Shown here piece after piece: positions 1 through 11,416 of a stretch of DNA of 64,000 nt. The number at the start of each line of letters is the position of its first letter. The first letter of the stretch is position 1. The DNA is from Adineta steineri (taxonomy: Eukaryota; Rotifera; Eurotatoria; Adinetida; Adinetidae), in NCBI GenBank assembly GCA_905250115.1, contig CAJNOI010000037.1:434001-498000 (forward strand), written 5' to 3'. The position numbers and the translations under genes were made by a program. The notes below the pieces were generated by a model, which was given only the letters and a program-made list of their open reading frames with translations, searched no databases and was not told the DNA's origin.

Positions 1-57
1 AAGCAAAAAAATGTCCACTGTATGTACTGCAAGAAGCGAAGGACAGAAGAGACTTTG
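1..57 (+). mobile_element. possible DNA-transposase C-terminal scrap
   Basis: The first frame reads a short Cys/Lys-rich peptide (VHCMYCKKRRTEET) ending at a stop at 58-60. A C-x2-C pair followed by basic residues and Thr resembles the start of the C-terminal zinc-binding tail of piggyBac-type transposases. Only one Cys pair is present and the window edge cuts the element, so this is a weak resemblance only. Confidence 0.2.
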
Positions 58-2261
58 TGAGAGTAACACTTTTTACTTATACTCATCAATCCACTTGCGC
101 CATTTATTGGTCCATTTCACTGTGAATTAACTGGATCTTTTGTAAATTTTTGTGATAACCTACTAGATAATTGTAGAACAACTAAATATTTTTCAAGATT
201 ATTTATTTTTTTAATTCAGATGGAATATCATTAACTTTAAGTTTATTTACAAGTGTTCGGCTTGGCATTAAACGTTTTTGATTTTATCTAAACATGATTT
301 ACTAATCCATTTTTTTCGTTCGATGAACAACTATTCAATTAAAATTAAATATGTTTTTTTACCTCATATGACACATTTTTTTCGAAATAATTTTCTTCGG
401 TGCATTGTATCACTTGAGTACAGAATATTGCTATATAACAAACTAAATAAACGTAATCTGGACCTCTTGAAATACTTTTCGAGATATTTTTTTTAATAAT
501 AAGTCTACATTGATTATAAAATCGTCTTTGATTTTGTTTCATAGGTATATAGTTAGCTATTTTTAATCGTATCGTATTATTAGAATAATGCTTTATCAAC
601 GCTTGGTTAGTTGCACGTGTTTTAAAATCATCTGTCAGTTTTTTGTTATTACAATATTTTTCTAAAATCTATTTCTTCTTTCGAGTCTTTTGCATTTCAC
701 AAAAATCATTATTAATGAAATATTTATTTCGAAATTCATTTTTTTGTTTGCGAAATAAAATATTTTTAGAATATTGTTTTTAGACCAATTTCTCTGTCGA
801 ATACGCTTTAAAATCAATGTTTCGTTAGTTTTAGTAACTTCTATTTTTTTGTATTTTTGAACTTGTAATTATCTTGCATGTTTATGATCTAGACGAGAAA
901 TTTTCAGTATAATTTTTTAATAATATCTTGAATAATATAATAAAATTTTCAAATTCTCTTTCGACATGGATTACATTAAGATACTTTAGACAAGCTATTT
1001 GTCGTTTATAGGCTTCTTTTCATGTTTTACGTTTAGACTGAACTGATTTTTTGAAAACCATAACTTTTTTTTTAAAATTATCGTCAAATAAAATTTTTAG
1101 TAGTATACAAAGATTAAGCGAGCATATAAACAAAGCATTGCTTGAACTCCTTAGTGAGAAAGTCAAAAAACTTGGTGATTTTCTTTTAAATGAAAATTTT
1201 GATTTAGTATTTTTTTATGACTTGATAATAAACATGATGAAGAACATGTACAATAAAGTAAAATAAATTACAAAATCAAGAGAAAAATTTCAGACAAAAC
1301 ATGTAACTATATTTCTTAAAAATAGAATAAGATAAAGTTTATTTATTTATCTAATTAATTCAAATAGATATATGACATTCTACAACTATATGAAGCCTTT
1401 GTAAAAGCTTGAAATCAATCATTTAGTGAACAAAAGATATATATTGATGCATAAAAATAGTGGTTAGTATTTTTCCTTATATATTCTTTTAATTATATTA
1501 AATCTTAACAAACAACAAAGTTTATAAAAAATGAAATTTTCCGTTGAAAAACGTAAAATAAATGTTATTGATTCAATTTAGATATTTTCATTCAGATCCT
1601 AATTTAAAAATCGTTGATTTCCATAGTATGAATATTTCTTTTGATGAAGGTAGCTTTTTGCATAGTTCTTATTTTGTTAAACTACACTCAACTTTCATTA
1701 TCATTTATAAACCAAATCAATACGGTATTTAAACAAATTCTTCTTGATTAGAATTAGTTTTTATCGATTTCTCTTTTGCTAATTTTTTCAAAATAAATTT
1801 TATATTTAAAATACAACATTTAGATTTACATTTTCAGTTGTTTCTAACTTAAATGGCCCTTATATGCAATTTTACTTCACGTCAATTAGATATAATTATA
1901 TTCATTGTATAAACGATTTCATCTGGTTTAACTATCGTGAATAGATGAGGAAAACAACAAGTACAATAGTTTAACGATAAAATGTAAAATGTACTTCTAG
2001 AAAAAAAGATACTTTAGGAATTACCGATCGATTTTATCAAATAATAATAAAATAACTAATTTGAATAAAGAAAACAGTCAAATCTAACTTCGTCTGACTA
2101 TAAGTAATAAAACAAAAAAAAATATACTGCCTTATATAATGTGTATACAAATAAAGTTTCTGTAAAATATTGATATTATAAATATTATTAAAATCTAAAT
2201 ATCAAAACAATCATTAGAGAGATATATTGATGATAGGTGATATAAAATTTGAAAAAAAATT
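58..2261. other. AT-rich stretch without recognisable gene
   Basis: Very AT-rich, with many poly-T and poly-A runs. The short open frames on both strands have no family signature and no splice-consistent continuation. I see no gene, RNA or ordered repeat here. Confidence 0.6.
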
Positions 2262-2580
2262 AAAAACAGATTGTGGTCCAACTATATTAGACGGGCTACC
2301 TGCCGCTGTCTATTCACAAGCGCTATCCCACGACTGCTAAACATGAGGTCTTTGGCTTGCTCGCTATTCGCGCCTCAGCCGGTTCGACCTTCCTTAGTCG
2401 CCCTGGAAGGAGAGATTCCTCAACTCCCACCATGTCGATGCTAAGCTTCGTGCGGACGCTCGATCAACATAGAACAACGACAAGCAGGACTCCCGTCCTC
2501 AAGTCATTCACACAACCCGACCCCAGAAGTAGCTCTGGTTACAGAAAGGCGCCGCGCTTTCCAGTCGATGTTTAACTACA
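2262..2580. other. isolated GC-rich island of unknown origin
   Basis: About 300 bp with far higher G+C than the surrounding AT-rich DNA, and with sharp borders on both sides. One strand has a 72-codon open frame (2357-2575) rich in Ser, Arg, Pro and Thr with no motif I recognise. A perfect 4-bp stem with a 4-nt loop lies at 2487-2498. It could be the non-coding tail of a retroelement, a structured RNA or inserted foreign DNA. I found no poly-A tract or target-site duplication that would settle this. Confidence 0.5.
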
Positions 2581-3180
2581 TTAATATACTATATCTACTG
2601 AAATTATTTGAAATGGTGTAATTACATCCAAACAGGATAAACTATGGAAATAGCTTAACCGATTTCTAAGGACATCTAGTGGATAAAATGACATACAAAA
2701 ATAAAGTGGTATCTCTTTTCTATGTGATAAATCGTCGATGCATAAAAATATATAAAATACAAGCATGTATGTGTATCGCTTGCTATACTACAGGTAATAG
2801 GAAAACTTCGATCGATTATATGTAAATAACTATTAATATACACTATTTGTTTTTTCGTTTTACTTTCATTTTCATACATTTTCTTTAGTTATTCATTATA
2901 CTACATAGATGTGAGAAAGTGATGCGCACACCTATATATATATATGTATTTGATTGTATTATGTCTCTTATATCGCTTAGTTTGTCTTTGTTTATATTTT
3001 GTTAAGCGTTTTTTTCTTCTTCTTTCTTGTTATGTATATATATGTGCTGCTTACGCATGTGTAACGAACAATCATATCTTAAAAAATATAATATTTTTTT
3101 TCTCTTCATTTAGACATTTTGCTTCGATTATTTTCAGTATGATATAATAAATAATATTCAAATCGTCATAATACGCAAAG
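2581..3180. other. AT-rich upstream region
   Basis: Upstream region of the tetraspan gene starting at 3181. It holds TA-rich microsatellite patches near 2932-2947 and 3030-3045. No other feature is supported. Confidence 0.5.
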
Positions 3181-4041
3181 ATGAAATTGCGTAGATTAAC
3201 GGCTATGATTAGTACTATCAACGATTATTCAGTTTTAAAATGGCCTTTAGCAATAACAGCTGTTTTGGTAACAATTGTGTCACTTCTTCTTCTATTAAGT
3301 TTTTGTTCTAATACTTGGTTTAAATATGAAACAACAAAACATACTCGTTTAATTTCACGTGGTTCATTTGGTTTATGGGAACATTGTGATAGTTATGGCA
3401 ATAGCTCAAAAATTCACTGTAATACGCATACAAGAGAAACTCGACCTCAATATTTCAGTATTATTGTAGTATTAATTTCATGTGCATTATTTCTTATTAA
3501 TTTAACATTTTTTCCAGCTTGGGTTGCAACTATATTTGTACTCTATAATGCAAGTAATCGTTATATACCATATATTATTGTTTCACTTTGGATTATGTTT
3601 CTTCTTACATTGGCAACTACAGCTATTCTTATATGTGCATTGATGTTTATTGGATCAACATCATTTTATTCGCCAGGAAAAGTTCAGAAAGGTACGAAAA
3701 CCAGTAGATACTCTATCAGTTCGGGATTACTTCAGATGTTTGCGGGTAAGTGATTAATAATCCTATAAAAATAGAATATATATCTTATATTTATTTTAGC
3801 TACATTATTAGCAATCGTTTGTTTAACTTTAGTACTTGTAACATTAATTTGGAAAAAATTTATTGATGTAAAATTACATGAAGATGAGAAAGAACTTTAT
3901 AAACAATTAAATGATGATAATTTTCAACCAGGTTGGCATAAAATTATCCGAATACCGCGTAAAACATCAATAACACATACCGGTAATCTTAATACACCGC
4001 CACCACCATATCAATATGATAATGACGGAACAGTTTATTAA
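3181..4041 (+). CDS. claudin/PMP22-like four-helix membrane protein
   Basis: Two exons, 3181-3745 and 3800-4041, joined in phase 1 by a 54-nt GT-AG intron, give 268 aa. Four hydrophobic segments are visible: about residues 20-40, 100-120, 135-160 and, at the start of exon 2, about 190-210. The first extracellular loop carries the claudin-superfamily pattern: a Trp, then GLW, then two Cys (FGLWEHC ... IHC). The cytoplasmic tail ends in a Pro-rich PPPPYQYDND segment with a PPPY-type motif that could bind WW domains. Proteins of this superfamily seal or organise cell contacts or act as channel subunits; which role applies here is not visible. An AATAAA-like signal follows near 4079. It converges with the JmjC gene, whose stop lies 260 bp away. 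Confidence 0.75.
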
Positions 4042-4301
4042 AAGAAAGTTATTTTCTTTTATAAGTAAAATTTTTGGAAATAATAAAACGTTTTTTTTTC
4101 AATGAAATTATCTCATTTCATTATGTATTTAAAATAACAATTAACTAACCAAAATAAAAGATTTATATTTGGTATTATATATATTAATCATGCATCAAGA
4201 AGTGGATATAATCAGAAGATTTTCTTTTTTATTCAAATTTTTATTAAATAAAATGCAAAATTTAATTGTCGTAGTATAAAAAAAAATAGTAGCACCATTT
4301 C

Positions 4302-5357
4302 CTAATCAAATTCTGATCCGATTGTAATACTTATTTCATCTTCACTAACTACATATGTTTTATGATACCATACATTGGTATTAAGAATAATAATTTCTCC
4401 GGGTTCAACAATAAAAGTTAATTCTTTACAAATATGAAAACATTCCGGTGCTGGTCGAAGTGTCCATTGTTTTCGTCCTCGTACTTGTGCTTGCCATGAT
4501 GGTAAATCAACATTATCTATATGCATATGTGCACCAAATCCCGGTGTTCCCTATAAGAATAAAACAAAATTTTAATTTAAATACATTATATTTAATCGAA
4601 CCATAAAAATCCAATCAAGTTTACTTGATTCCGATCGTTCAGGTAAAAAATAAGGTCTTGAATAATATTGTCGAAGAAGATATGCTGTTGAATAATCACA
4701 ATTACTCCATCCAACATACCATGGTTTATAATCATCATCAATCATATGAGCTCGATCGAAATCCATATTAAAAACATCGCCTAATGTTTCGAATTCATCT
4801 TTATTTTTATATGGAAAAAATTGACAATTATCTTCAACACCACGAAGTGCACTTGAATTTGTTCGATAGATACGTTTAAAAAATTCATAATTAAAATTTT
4901 CTAAAGCTAACCAATCATTCATTGCATCAGTTATAATTACTGGATGATTTGTATAAGCATATTTTTCTTCAAATTCTTCTCGTGTTATATTTGATATACG
5001 TTCAATATGATCGATATGTTGACAAATATCACAAGATGTTATTGGTCGAAATATATCAATTAATGTTTCAAGTTTAGGTGCAAGACATTCTTCATGATAG
5101 ATGTTTATTGAAAATATTTTATCATATGAATAATATAAAACATGTTCAATACCAATATAAGATATACTTGTTGTAAATATAGCAAGTAAACCAAATATAA
5201 AAGCACATAGAAGATAAATATCACATGTTTTATGAGATTTTTTTGAATAGAATATTTTGAATTTTTTATAATTTGGAAGACTTTCAATATCATCATTCGA
5301 TAATGATTCACATTGTTTTATAATAGATTGAATTTTTTCGTTGATTTTTTTTGACAT
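4302..5357 (-). CDS. membrane-anchored JmjC/cupin-type 2-oxoglutarate oxygenase
   Basis: Exons 5357-4602 and 4550-4302 join in phase 0 to give 334 aa. A single hydrophobic segment at about residues 47-70 predicts a type II membrane protein with a lumenal or extracellular catalytic domain. That domain contains the iron-binding H-x-D pair (HID, residues 262-264) and the distal His (WYHK, about 315). This is the facial triad of Fe(II)/2-oxoglutarate oxygenases of the JmjC/cupin_8 group. Members of this group hydroxylate proteins; the target is unknown, and the anchor makes a secretory-pathway substrate likely (JMJD8 is the lumenal precedent). The donor is a non-consensus GTTCGA, but the join restores GTPGFGAHMHIDN exactly. 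It is divergent from HM13, 623 bp apart. Confidence 0.8.
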
Positions 5358-5980
5358 AGATGTAGAGAATAGATGTTCGTTATTCTTATATATTGTTTAT
5401 TGACATATTACATGACTCAATACCAATAATCAATAATGGCTGTGCCCTCTGTCTTTACTAATGATTGGTGAAGTAGATGTTAATATCTGAAGTTTTATAA
5501 TAATCATAAAAAGTTGTTTTATATTCAAAAAAAGAAATATTGCAATCAGTAATACGAATAATATAATCAAAGTCTAATATATTGATTGAAAATAACTGCT
5601 TTTTTATGCACGGTATATGCTAATCGTTATTAATTAAACTTTATTGTAGACTATATTTAATTACTCAAGTCTTACATTCTTTAACTTTGATATAAATATC
5701 GATTATAACTATAATTTACATGAATAAGCTATTCCACCTACTCATAAGAATATAATTATCTTTCTTTCATCGGTGTTTTCTATTTTCCTCATTACTGTAC
5801 CCCCAATAATAACTCCTACACATACACAAAAATATTAATAATATAATTATTTGTACTCAGAATGACATCTATCATTATTTATCATTCGTTAATTTTCATC
5901 TCGAATAAAATGTATGCATCGTGGATATACACATATACAAGATTAACATCCTATTCTATTCAATAGTTAAAACGAAAAAC
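5358..5980. promoter_or_regulatory. divergent intergenic region, JmjC gene / HM13
   Basis: AT-rich spacer between two genes transcribed away from each other, so it must hold both promoters. I see no clear TATA box or repeat that can be assigned to either side. Confidence 0.4.
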
Positions 5981-7336
5981 ATGGCTGCATCAACGGAAAA
6001 TGCAACTCTATCACCAATACTCGATACCATCGATATAATTAATCAATCAAATACAACAAAAGAAGCTTTTGTAGCCCGTACTGATGGAATGTTATTATCC
6101 TATTCATTTCTTGTTCTTGCTGCACTCTTATGTGTTTACTATGGTGCATATCGATCTATAACACGTAAAAATAAACAAAAAGATTCGGGAGAAAAACCTG
6201 ATGTACTTACAGCTAAAGATGGTAATTAAAATAAATATTTTTTTTGAAAACAAAAAACTTTCTTTTTTTCTCTCTCTAGCGGCTATGTTTCCTTTTATTG
6301 CCAGTGGATTTTTATTTGGCATCTATCTTGTTATATTACTTGTTTCAAAAGAATATATAACATTTGTTTTAAATATTTATTTTTTTCTTATTGGAATTGT
6401 TGCACTTTATCGTGCTATACAACCAGCTTTAGGCAAAATAAATTTACCATTCTTAACTAAACTTCGTGAACGACAATTTCATATCAAACTCTCCGAAAAT
6501 CAAGCATCAGTTACTACTGATATTATGCATATCGATTTTAAATTTGATCTTGTCGATGTTGCTGCAATATTTGTTTGTATCTTAGTTGGTGTTTGGTATT
6601 TACTTAAACGCCATTGGATTGCTAATAATATATTCGGTATTGCTTTTTCCATAAATGCAATTGAAATTCTTCATTTTAATAAGTAATTATTAAAGATAAA
6701 AAAAAAAATCATTTTTTGTAAAATTTTATTTAAGAATCTTTAACGGATGTATTTTACTTGGTGGTTTATTCATCTATGATATCTTCTGGGTATTTGGTAC
6801 AAATGGTAAACATTCATATTTTGTTTCTTTTTTGAATCTATAATTCAATGATTTCTTATTTTAGTTATGATTACAGTAGCAAAATCATTCGATGCTCCAA
6901 TTAAACTAATCTTTCCTCAAGATTTAATTGAAAATGGAATATTTGCAGCTAATAAATTTGCAATGCTCGGACTTGGTATGAATATTTTTGTTTTATTTAA
7001 TAATCGATTTAATGTTGTTGTTGTTTTTTTGATAATTAAGGTGATATTGTTGTACCTGGTGCATTCATTGCTCTATTACTTCGATATGATATGACACGAA
7101 AACCATCATCAACACGTTATTTTAATGTTTCATTCATCGCTTATGTTATTGCTTTATTAATAACTATACTTATCCTTCAAATATTCAAACACGGACAACC
7201 AGCTTTACTTTATATTGTACCACTCTGTGTTGGTTTTCCATTATTAACCGCATTGATTTATAAAGATTGGGCGTCAATGTTTGCCTATGAAGATCATCCA
7301 TCAACACCTGAAGTTGTTGAAAAGAAAAACGAATAA
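5981..7336 (+). CDS. HM13: signal peptide peptidase (intramembrane aspartyl protease)
   Basis: Five exons (5981-6221, 6280-6682, 6735-6805, 6865-6975, 7041-7336), all GT-AG and phase-consistent, give 373 aa, the usual size for this family. The presenilin-type catalytic motifs are present: YD in IYDIFWVFGT (Asp about 230), GLGD (274-277) and PAL (329-331). About nine hydrophobic segments are visible. The C-terminus ends KKNE, a dilysine ER-retrieval signal, which matches the ER location of animal SPP. The enzyme cleaves leftover signal peptides and some tail-anchored proteins within the ER membrane. The start at 5981 is preferred over an in-frame ATG at 5921 because it gives the MAAS-type N-terminus typical of the family. 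It converges with the fibrinogen-domain gene. Confidence 0.95.
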
Positions 7337-7771
7337 AAAAATATTATTCGTTAGTTTTTTTTTAATATTCATCTATTGTTATTATATTTCATTTAAAAGA
7401 GAAAGAAAAAAAAAGAGTTTCTATCATTTTATTTATATTTAACATTATATAAAGAAACAGAAAAAAAACAGATAGTGGATTTGTTTATTGTTGTTCGTTT
7501 TGTTTTGTTTTTATTGAAATATATTACAATATATATAACCAAACTTAAAGTATTATAATAGCAAAGAATTAATCCTTATCGTTTTTCTCTCTCTATTACA
7601 TTGTTATTTGATATATGTTGTGAGATCTATATTCTAATATTTGATTTATCAGATAATAAAAGAACATAGTTGTTTTATTTTAGATAATATTCTTTAGTTT
7701 GCAGTTATAAAAAAAAGAAATTTCATGAAATAATACAATCTACTAAAAAGAAAGAAATATGAGATAACAAT
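7337..7771. other. convergent 3' spacer
   Basis: AT-rich DNA between the stops of HM13 and the fibrinogen-domain gene. It should contain both 3' UTRs. No gene is seen. Confidence 0.5.
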
Positions 7772-8956
7772 TCATCGTCGATGACGATTACGATCTCGTC
7801 TTAATTTTGGTTGAATAGACATATGAACATGTTGAAATGAAAAATGTCGATCAGATTTCCAACCTATCCATAAAATACCTGTATTATATGGAACAAGTCC
7901 ATCACCATGTGTTGGTAAAAATCCATTTAATTGAACATGTGCACATTCATCACCAGAATGATACCACCAACCAACACCTCCATGTAAGTCTGGACAGTTC
8001 GTAGTTTCTGTAGCTGGATGATCATAAGTAGAAAAAGGTGCATTATTATGCCAACGAGAAAAACCTTTATTGACATAAAAAAGAAAAGAATTTTATTTTT
8101 TTATACGACATAACTTACTATCAAATTTATTATATGCATCAATATTTCCACTATAACCATCGATTTGCATACGATAATCATCATGTTGATTAGATATATG
8201 AAATAGTTCATAGATTCCTTTTCGAGTTTCATTATACCAATCAGTTAATTCAATTTTAAGACGACAATGATAATTATTCGTTAACCAATAAAGATTTTCA
8301 TTACCAATCCAAAAATCTAATTGATCTACAATATTACCAAAACCTCGTTGATATTCAATCCATGTTCGATTAAAATTAATATGATTTGTTCGTCGATTTT
8401 GAATCATTAACCATTGATTATGTTCATATTCAGTTGATGAACTTGGACAAAAAACATTTGATATTGTTTCAGATATTCCAACACGTAAATCTAAACAACG
8501 CGTTGTTTGATTACGTTTTGGATATGAAAATTGTTGACAAGAACAATCAGGTTTATGACTTAGAAAAAGAATAATATATATATTAAGAGAAAGACAACTG
8601 AATTGTACTTACTTAGGATAATTAAGTAATCGATTTTGAGATTCTTGATATAAAGTTACATTATGATTTAAATTTAAAGTTGAAAGAATTTTTTCTTGTT
8701 TAGTATTAAGTTGTCCAAATCGAATACAGATAAGAATAAAAATAATAATATATAAAAATAAATGAATAAGAAGAATATAACATCGTTCAACAGTAATATT
8801 GAATGGTCTCCGTGATGTTCTTGGACAATTAATTAATGAAAATTTCGAATTATCCGGTATAGTAATTGTTGTAGGTGATAACATATGATTTATTTCTGAT
8901 CGTGAGTTCGGTTTTAATGAAACAGAATTACGACTATTCAATTGGTCTTTAAGCAT
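7772..8956 (-). CDS. type II membrane protein with fibrinogen C-terminal domain
   Basis: Three exons (8956-8613, 8558-8119, 8064-7772) join in phases 2 and 1 to give 358 aa. A cytoplasmic N-terminus of about 55 aa is followed by one hydrophobic segment (about residues 60-80) and a short stalk. The rest is a fibrinogen-related domain. Hallmarks are IQNRR near its start, RGFGN and DFWIGNENLYWLT in the middle, FSTYD in the calcium-binding region, and GGVGWWYHSGDECAHVQLNG near the end. The architecture resembles the chitin- and acetyl-sugar-binding receptor FIBCD1, so a surface lectin role is likely but inferred. The D-x-D calcium site after FSTYD is not conserved (DHPATE). It is divergent from FRA10AC1, 583 bp apart. 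Confidence 0.88.
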
Positions 8957-9539
8957 AATGCGTGCTAGTAAAACACTTCGTTTATTTTTTTTTATCGATC
9001 AACGTATATTTATAAGGAGAAGCATGTTCAATTTATTATCGAAGGTAGAAAATTTTCTTCGCATATAAAAAAAAAAAGAATAAGTGAAGTATCACGCAAC
9101 TAGTCTATCTAAAGCTACATTTCTATTATCGTTACGAGAAGTGAAAAACATGATTTTATCGTTTATGTCTTTGAACAATCGGAAAACGATCGACACAGAA
9201 AAAAAGAAAGAAAGAAAGAAAGAGAAATATCAATGAATATCAATTAGTAAAAGAATGAATTCTTATATAGATTTTTTACAGGTGCAACAAACGTATATAA
9301 TTATAAAACAATAAAAACAAACTCAAATATTTATTAATATTTAATCAAAAAAAAAAAAGAAATTTTTTTCTGTAGAAATGAAGAAATCTAACTCGAGCAA
9401 TTATTAAATGTCAATAGATACTCTAATATTAATTTCAGAAAAATCGTTTTTCCTTGCTACTAATTCATCATTCTCTTTTTAGATATTTTATAAATAAAAT
9501 TCTTATTTTTCTCCTTCAAGATATCTAACAGAGAATTAT
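8957..9539. promoter_or_regulatory. divergent intergenic region, fibrinogen-domain gene / FRA10AC1
   Basis: Spacer between two genes transcribed away from each other. It includes a (GAAA)n tract around 9202-9225. Just before the FRA10AC1 ATG an AG-ended pyrimidine-rich stretch (near 9520-9531) could be a 5' UTR or trans-splice acceptor. Confidence 0.35.
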
Positions 9540-11365
9540 ATGGCACGAATTGCTGATTTAGCTCATGTATGTAATTATTATTTTGTAGTATTTATTGTAG
9601 TAAATCATTTATAGGTCGATGAAGTATCTGATCTAAATTCTGAATTTGACAATACAGAAAAAGATGAAAAGAAGTAAATGATGTTTTTGTTTTATTCTAT
9701 CAAATATATTTGTTTATTTTAGACGAAAACGTGATGATCTTACTGAAAAAGTAACTTTTCAACAAACGAGTGGTCTTGCACGAAAAGATGATCGGATTGC
9801 AAGTGCTAATAAGTAAATTAATTGATTATTTTTTTGATGAAGTTTTATAATAATAGTTTAGAGAACGATTTCGTTCACAATTTATGGCAATGAATGCGTA
9901 TGAACGTCATAAACGATTAGTAAATGATTATGTTCGTTATTATTCAAAAGAAAAATCTTTTAATGAGATTTTTAAACGAGATGCGTGAGTGAGTTTAAAA
10001 ACGTTTTTTATTTTATTTATAAATGTTAAAAATTAGCTCAAATGATAAAACAGATTTGGATATTGTTCGACGTGAACATAGATTTTTATGGGATGAAGAA
10101 GAAGATGAACCTGAAGAAACATGGTAAATAAATTTTTATTGAATTTTTATCGATTAGTTACGTTCTTTTTCTTTTTCTTTTAAGGGAAAAACGTCTAGCA
10201 AAAAAATATTATGATAAATTATTTAAAGAATATTGCATTTGTGATCTCAGCCAATGGGAAGAAAAAAAAATTGCTATGCGATGGCGTATCGATCGAGAAA
10301 TTGTCAGTGGAAAAGGTACTCTTAAAACATCCGTGAATAGCTTACATAGACTAAATGTTTTATTATTGATATCAAAGGACTATATTTAATTTAATTGTTG
10401 ATAAAATATTTATTGTATGAATATTATATATTGTTTTCGATTGGATTGTATGTAGGCTGGAACGAATTTAGAAGAGCGATAACATTTTTCTTTAATAGTA
10501 GGTTTACATTTGTCATAATAATTGAATTATTATTATCCCCTGAGAAATTCAGTATAACACTCGATACAGTGGCGGATCTAGGATTTTGGAAGAGGGGGGG
10601 GCGATTTTGGCTAAAAGCTATTTTTTGAGTCCAATCGAAGTAGTGTGAACCTATTTTTGCTGTGAAAAATCAAAAAAAAAATTCAGCAGGGGGAGGGACG
10701 ATGAGGATGATCGCTCCGCCCCCTACTAATTCCACCACTGACTCGATATCTACAAGAATTATGACAGTCAGATATTAAGAATATTGTATTTTCGAAATAA
10801 TTATTAGATTAAAATAGAACTATATTCATAAATCTATTTAGGTCAATTTATATGTAGTGAAAAACGATGTGATGAAAAAGAAAAATTACGAAGTTGGGAA
10901 GTTTTATTCGGTTATGTTGAACATGGAAAAAAACGAGATGCTTTAGTTAAATTAAGTTAGTAAATGAATTTTGTGAATGAAAGTTTATCTATGAATATTT
11001 TTATTAAAGGATTATGTCCATCATGCACAAAAAAACTTCATTTTGGTCATAAGTAAAATTTTCAAATCAAAATTTTTAGTTTTTATTAAGTTCTTTAATT
11101 TTTAGAGTAAAAGAAGTTGTACCAAAACAACAAGAAGTCGAAAATGAAATCAGTGAATCTTCATCATCTGTACAAAAAAAGAGTCGTCTCGATGATGATG
11201 ATGAAAATCCATCAACATTACCTGATGATGGACAAATATGGTCAAAACCATTAGCAGAAACACGTGAAGCCACAAGGTAAAGAATTTCTTATTTTCTATT
11301 TATTTTTAATTATTCTTTTTAGGGAAGACGAATTCGACGAATATTTACAAACATTATTTTTTTGA
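9540..11365 (+). CDS. FRA10AC1: FRA10AC1-family nuclear protein
   Basis: Ten exons (9540-9566, 9615-9673, 9723-9812, 9862-9984, 10037-10123, 10185-10315, 10842-10955, 11010-11052, 11106-11276, 11323-11365) give 295 aa with every junction in phase. The core matches the FRA10AC1 domain very closely: NDKTDLDIVRREHRFLW, WEKRLAKKYYDKLFKEYCI, the GKGQFIC..KRC zinc-like motif, SWEVLFGYVEHG and ALVKLRLCPSC. The two C-x(n)-C pairs suggest a metal-binding fold. The family is nuclear and is found with spliceosomal components; the biochemical role is not settled. The C-terminal third is acidic and Ser-rich and keeps the DEFDEYLQTLF ending. Intron 6 is about ten times longer than its neighbours because it holds a transposon. 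The stop lies 51 bp from the innexin stop on the other strand. Confidence 0.93.
10567..10740. mobile_element. hAT-type non-autonomous DNA transposon (MITE)
   Basis: A 174-bp element in intron 6 of FRA10AC1. It starts CAGTGGCGGATCTAGG and ends in the imperfect inverse (CTAATTCCACCACTG). It has a G-rich run near the left end and a C-rich run near the right. It is flanked by an exact 8-bp direct repeat, ACTCGATA, at 10559-10566 and 10741-10748. The CAGTGGCGGAT terminus and 8-bp target duplication are typical of hAT elements. It has no coding capacity. The intact target duplication points to a fairly recent insertion. Confidence 0.9.
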
Positions 11366-11416
11366 AATTGTATAATAAATTTGTGACATAGAAAAGAAAA
11401 AGAACAATTTTCTTAA

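Noticed and set aside
2357-2575. 72-aa frame in the GC-rich island
   Set aside because: No motif, and composition alone explains an open frame in GC-rich DNA. The island is reported but not as a gene.
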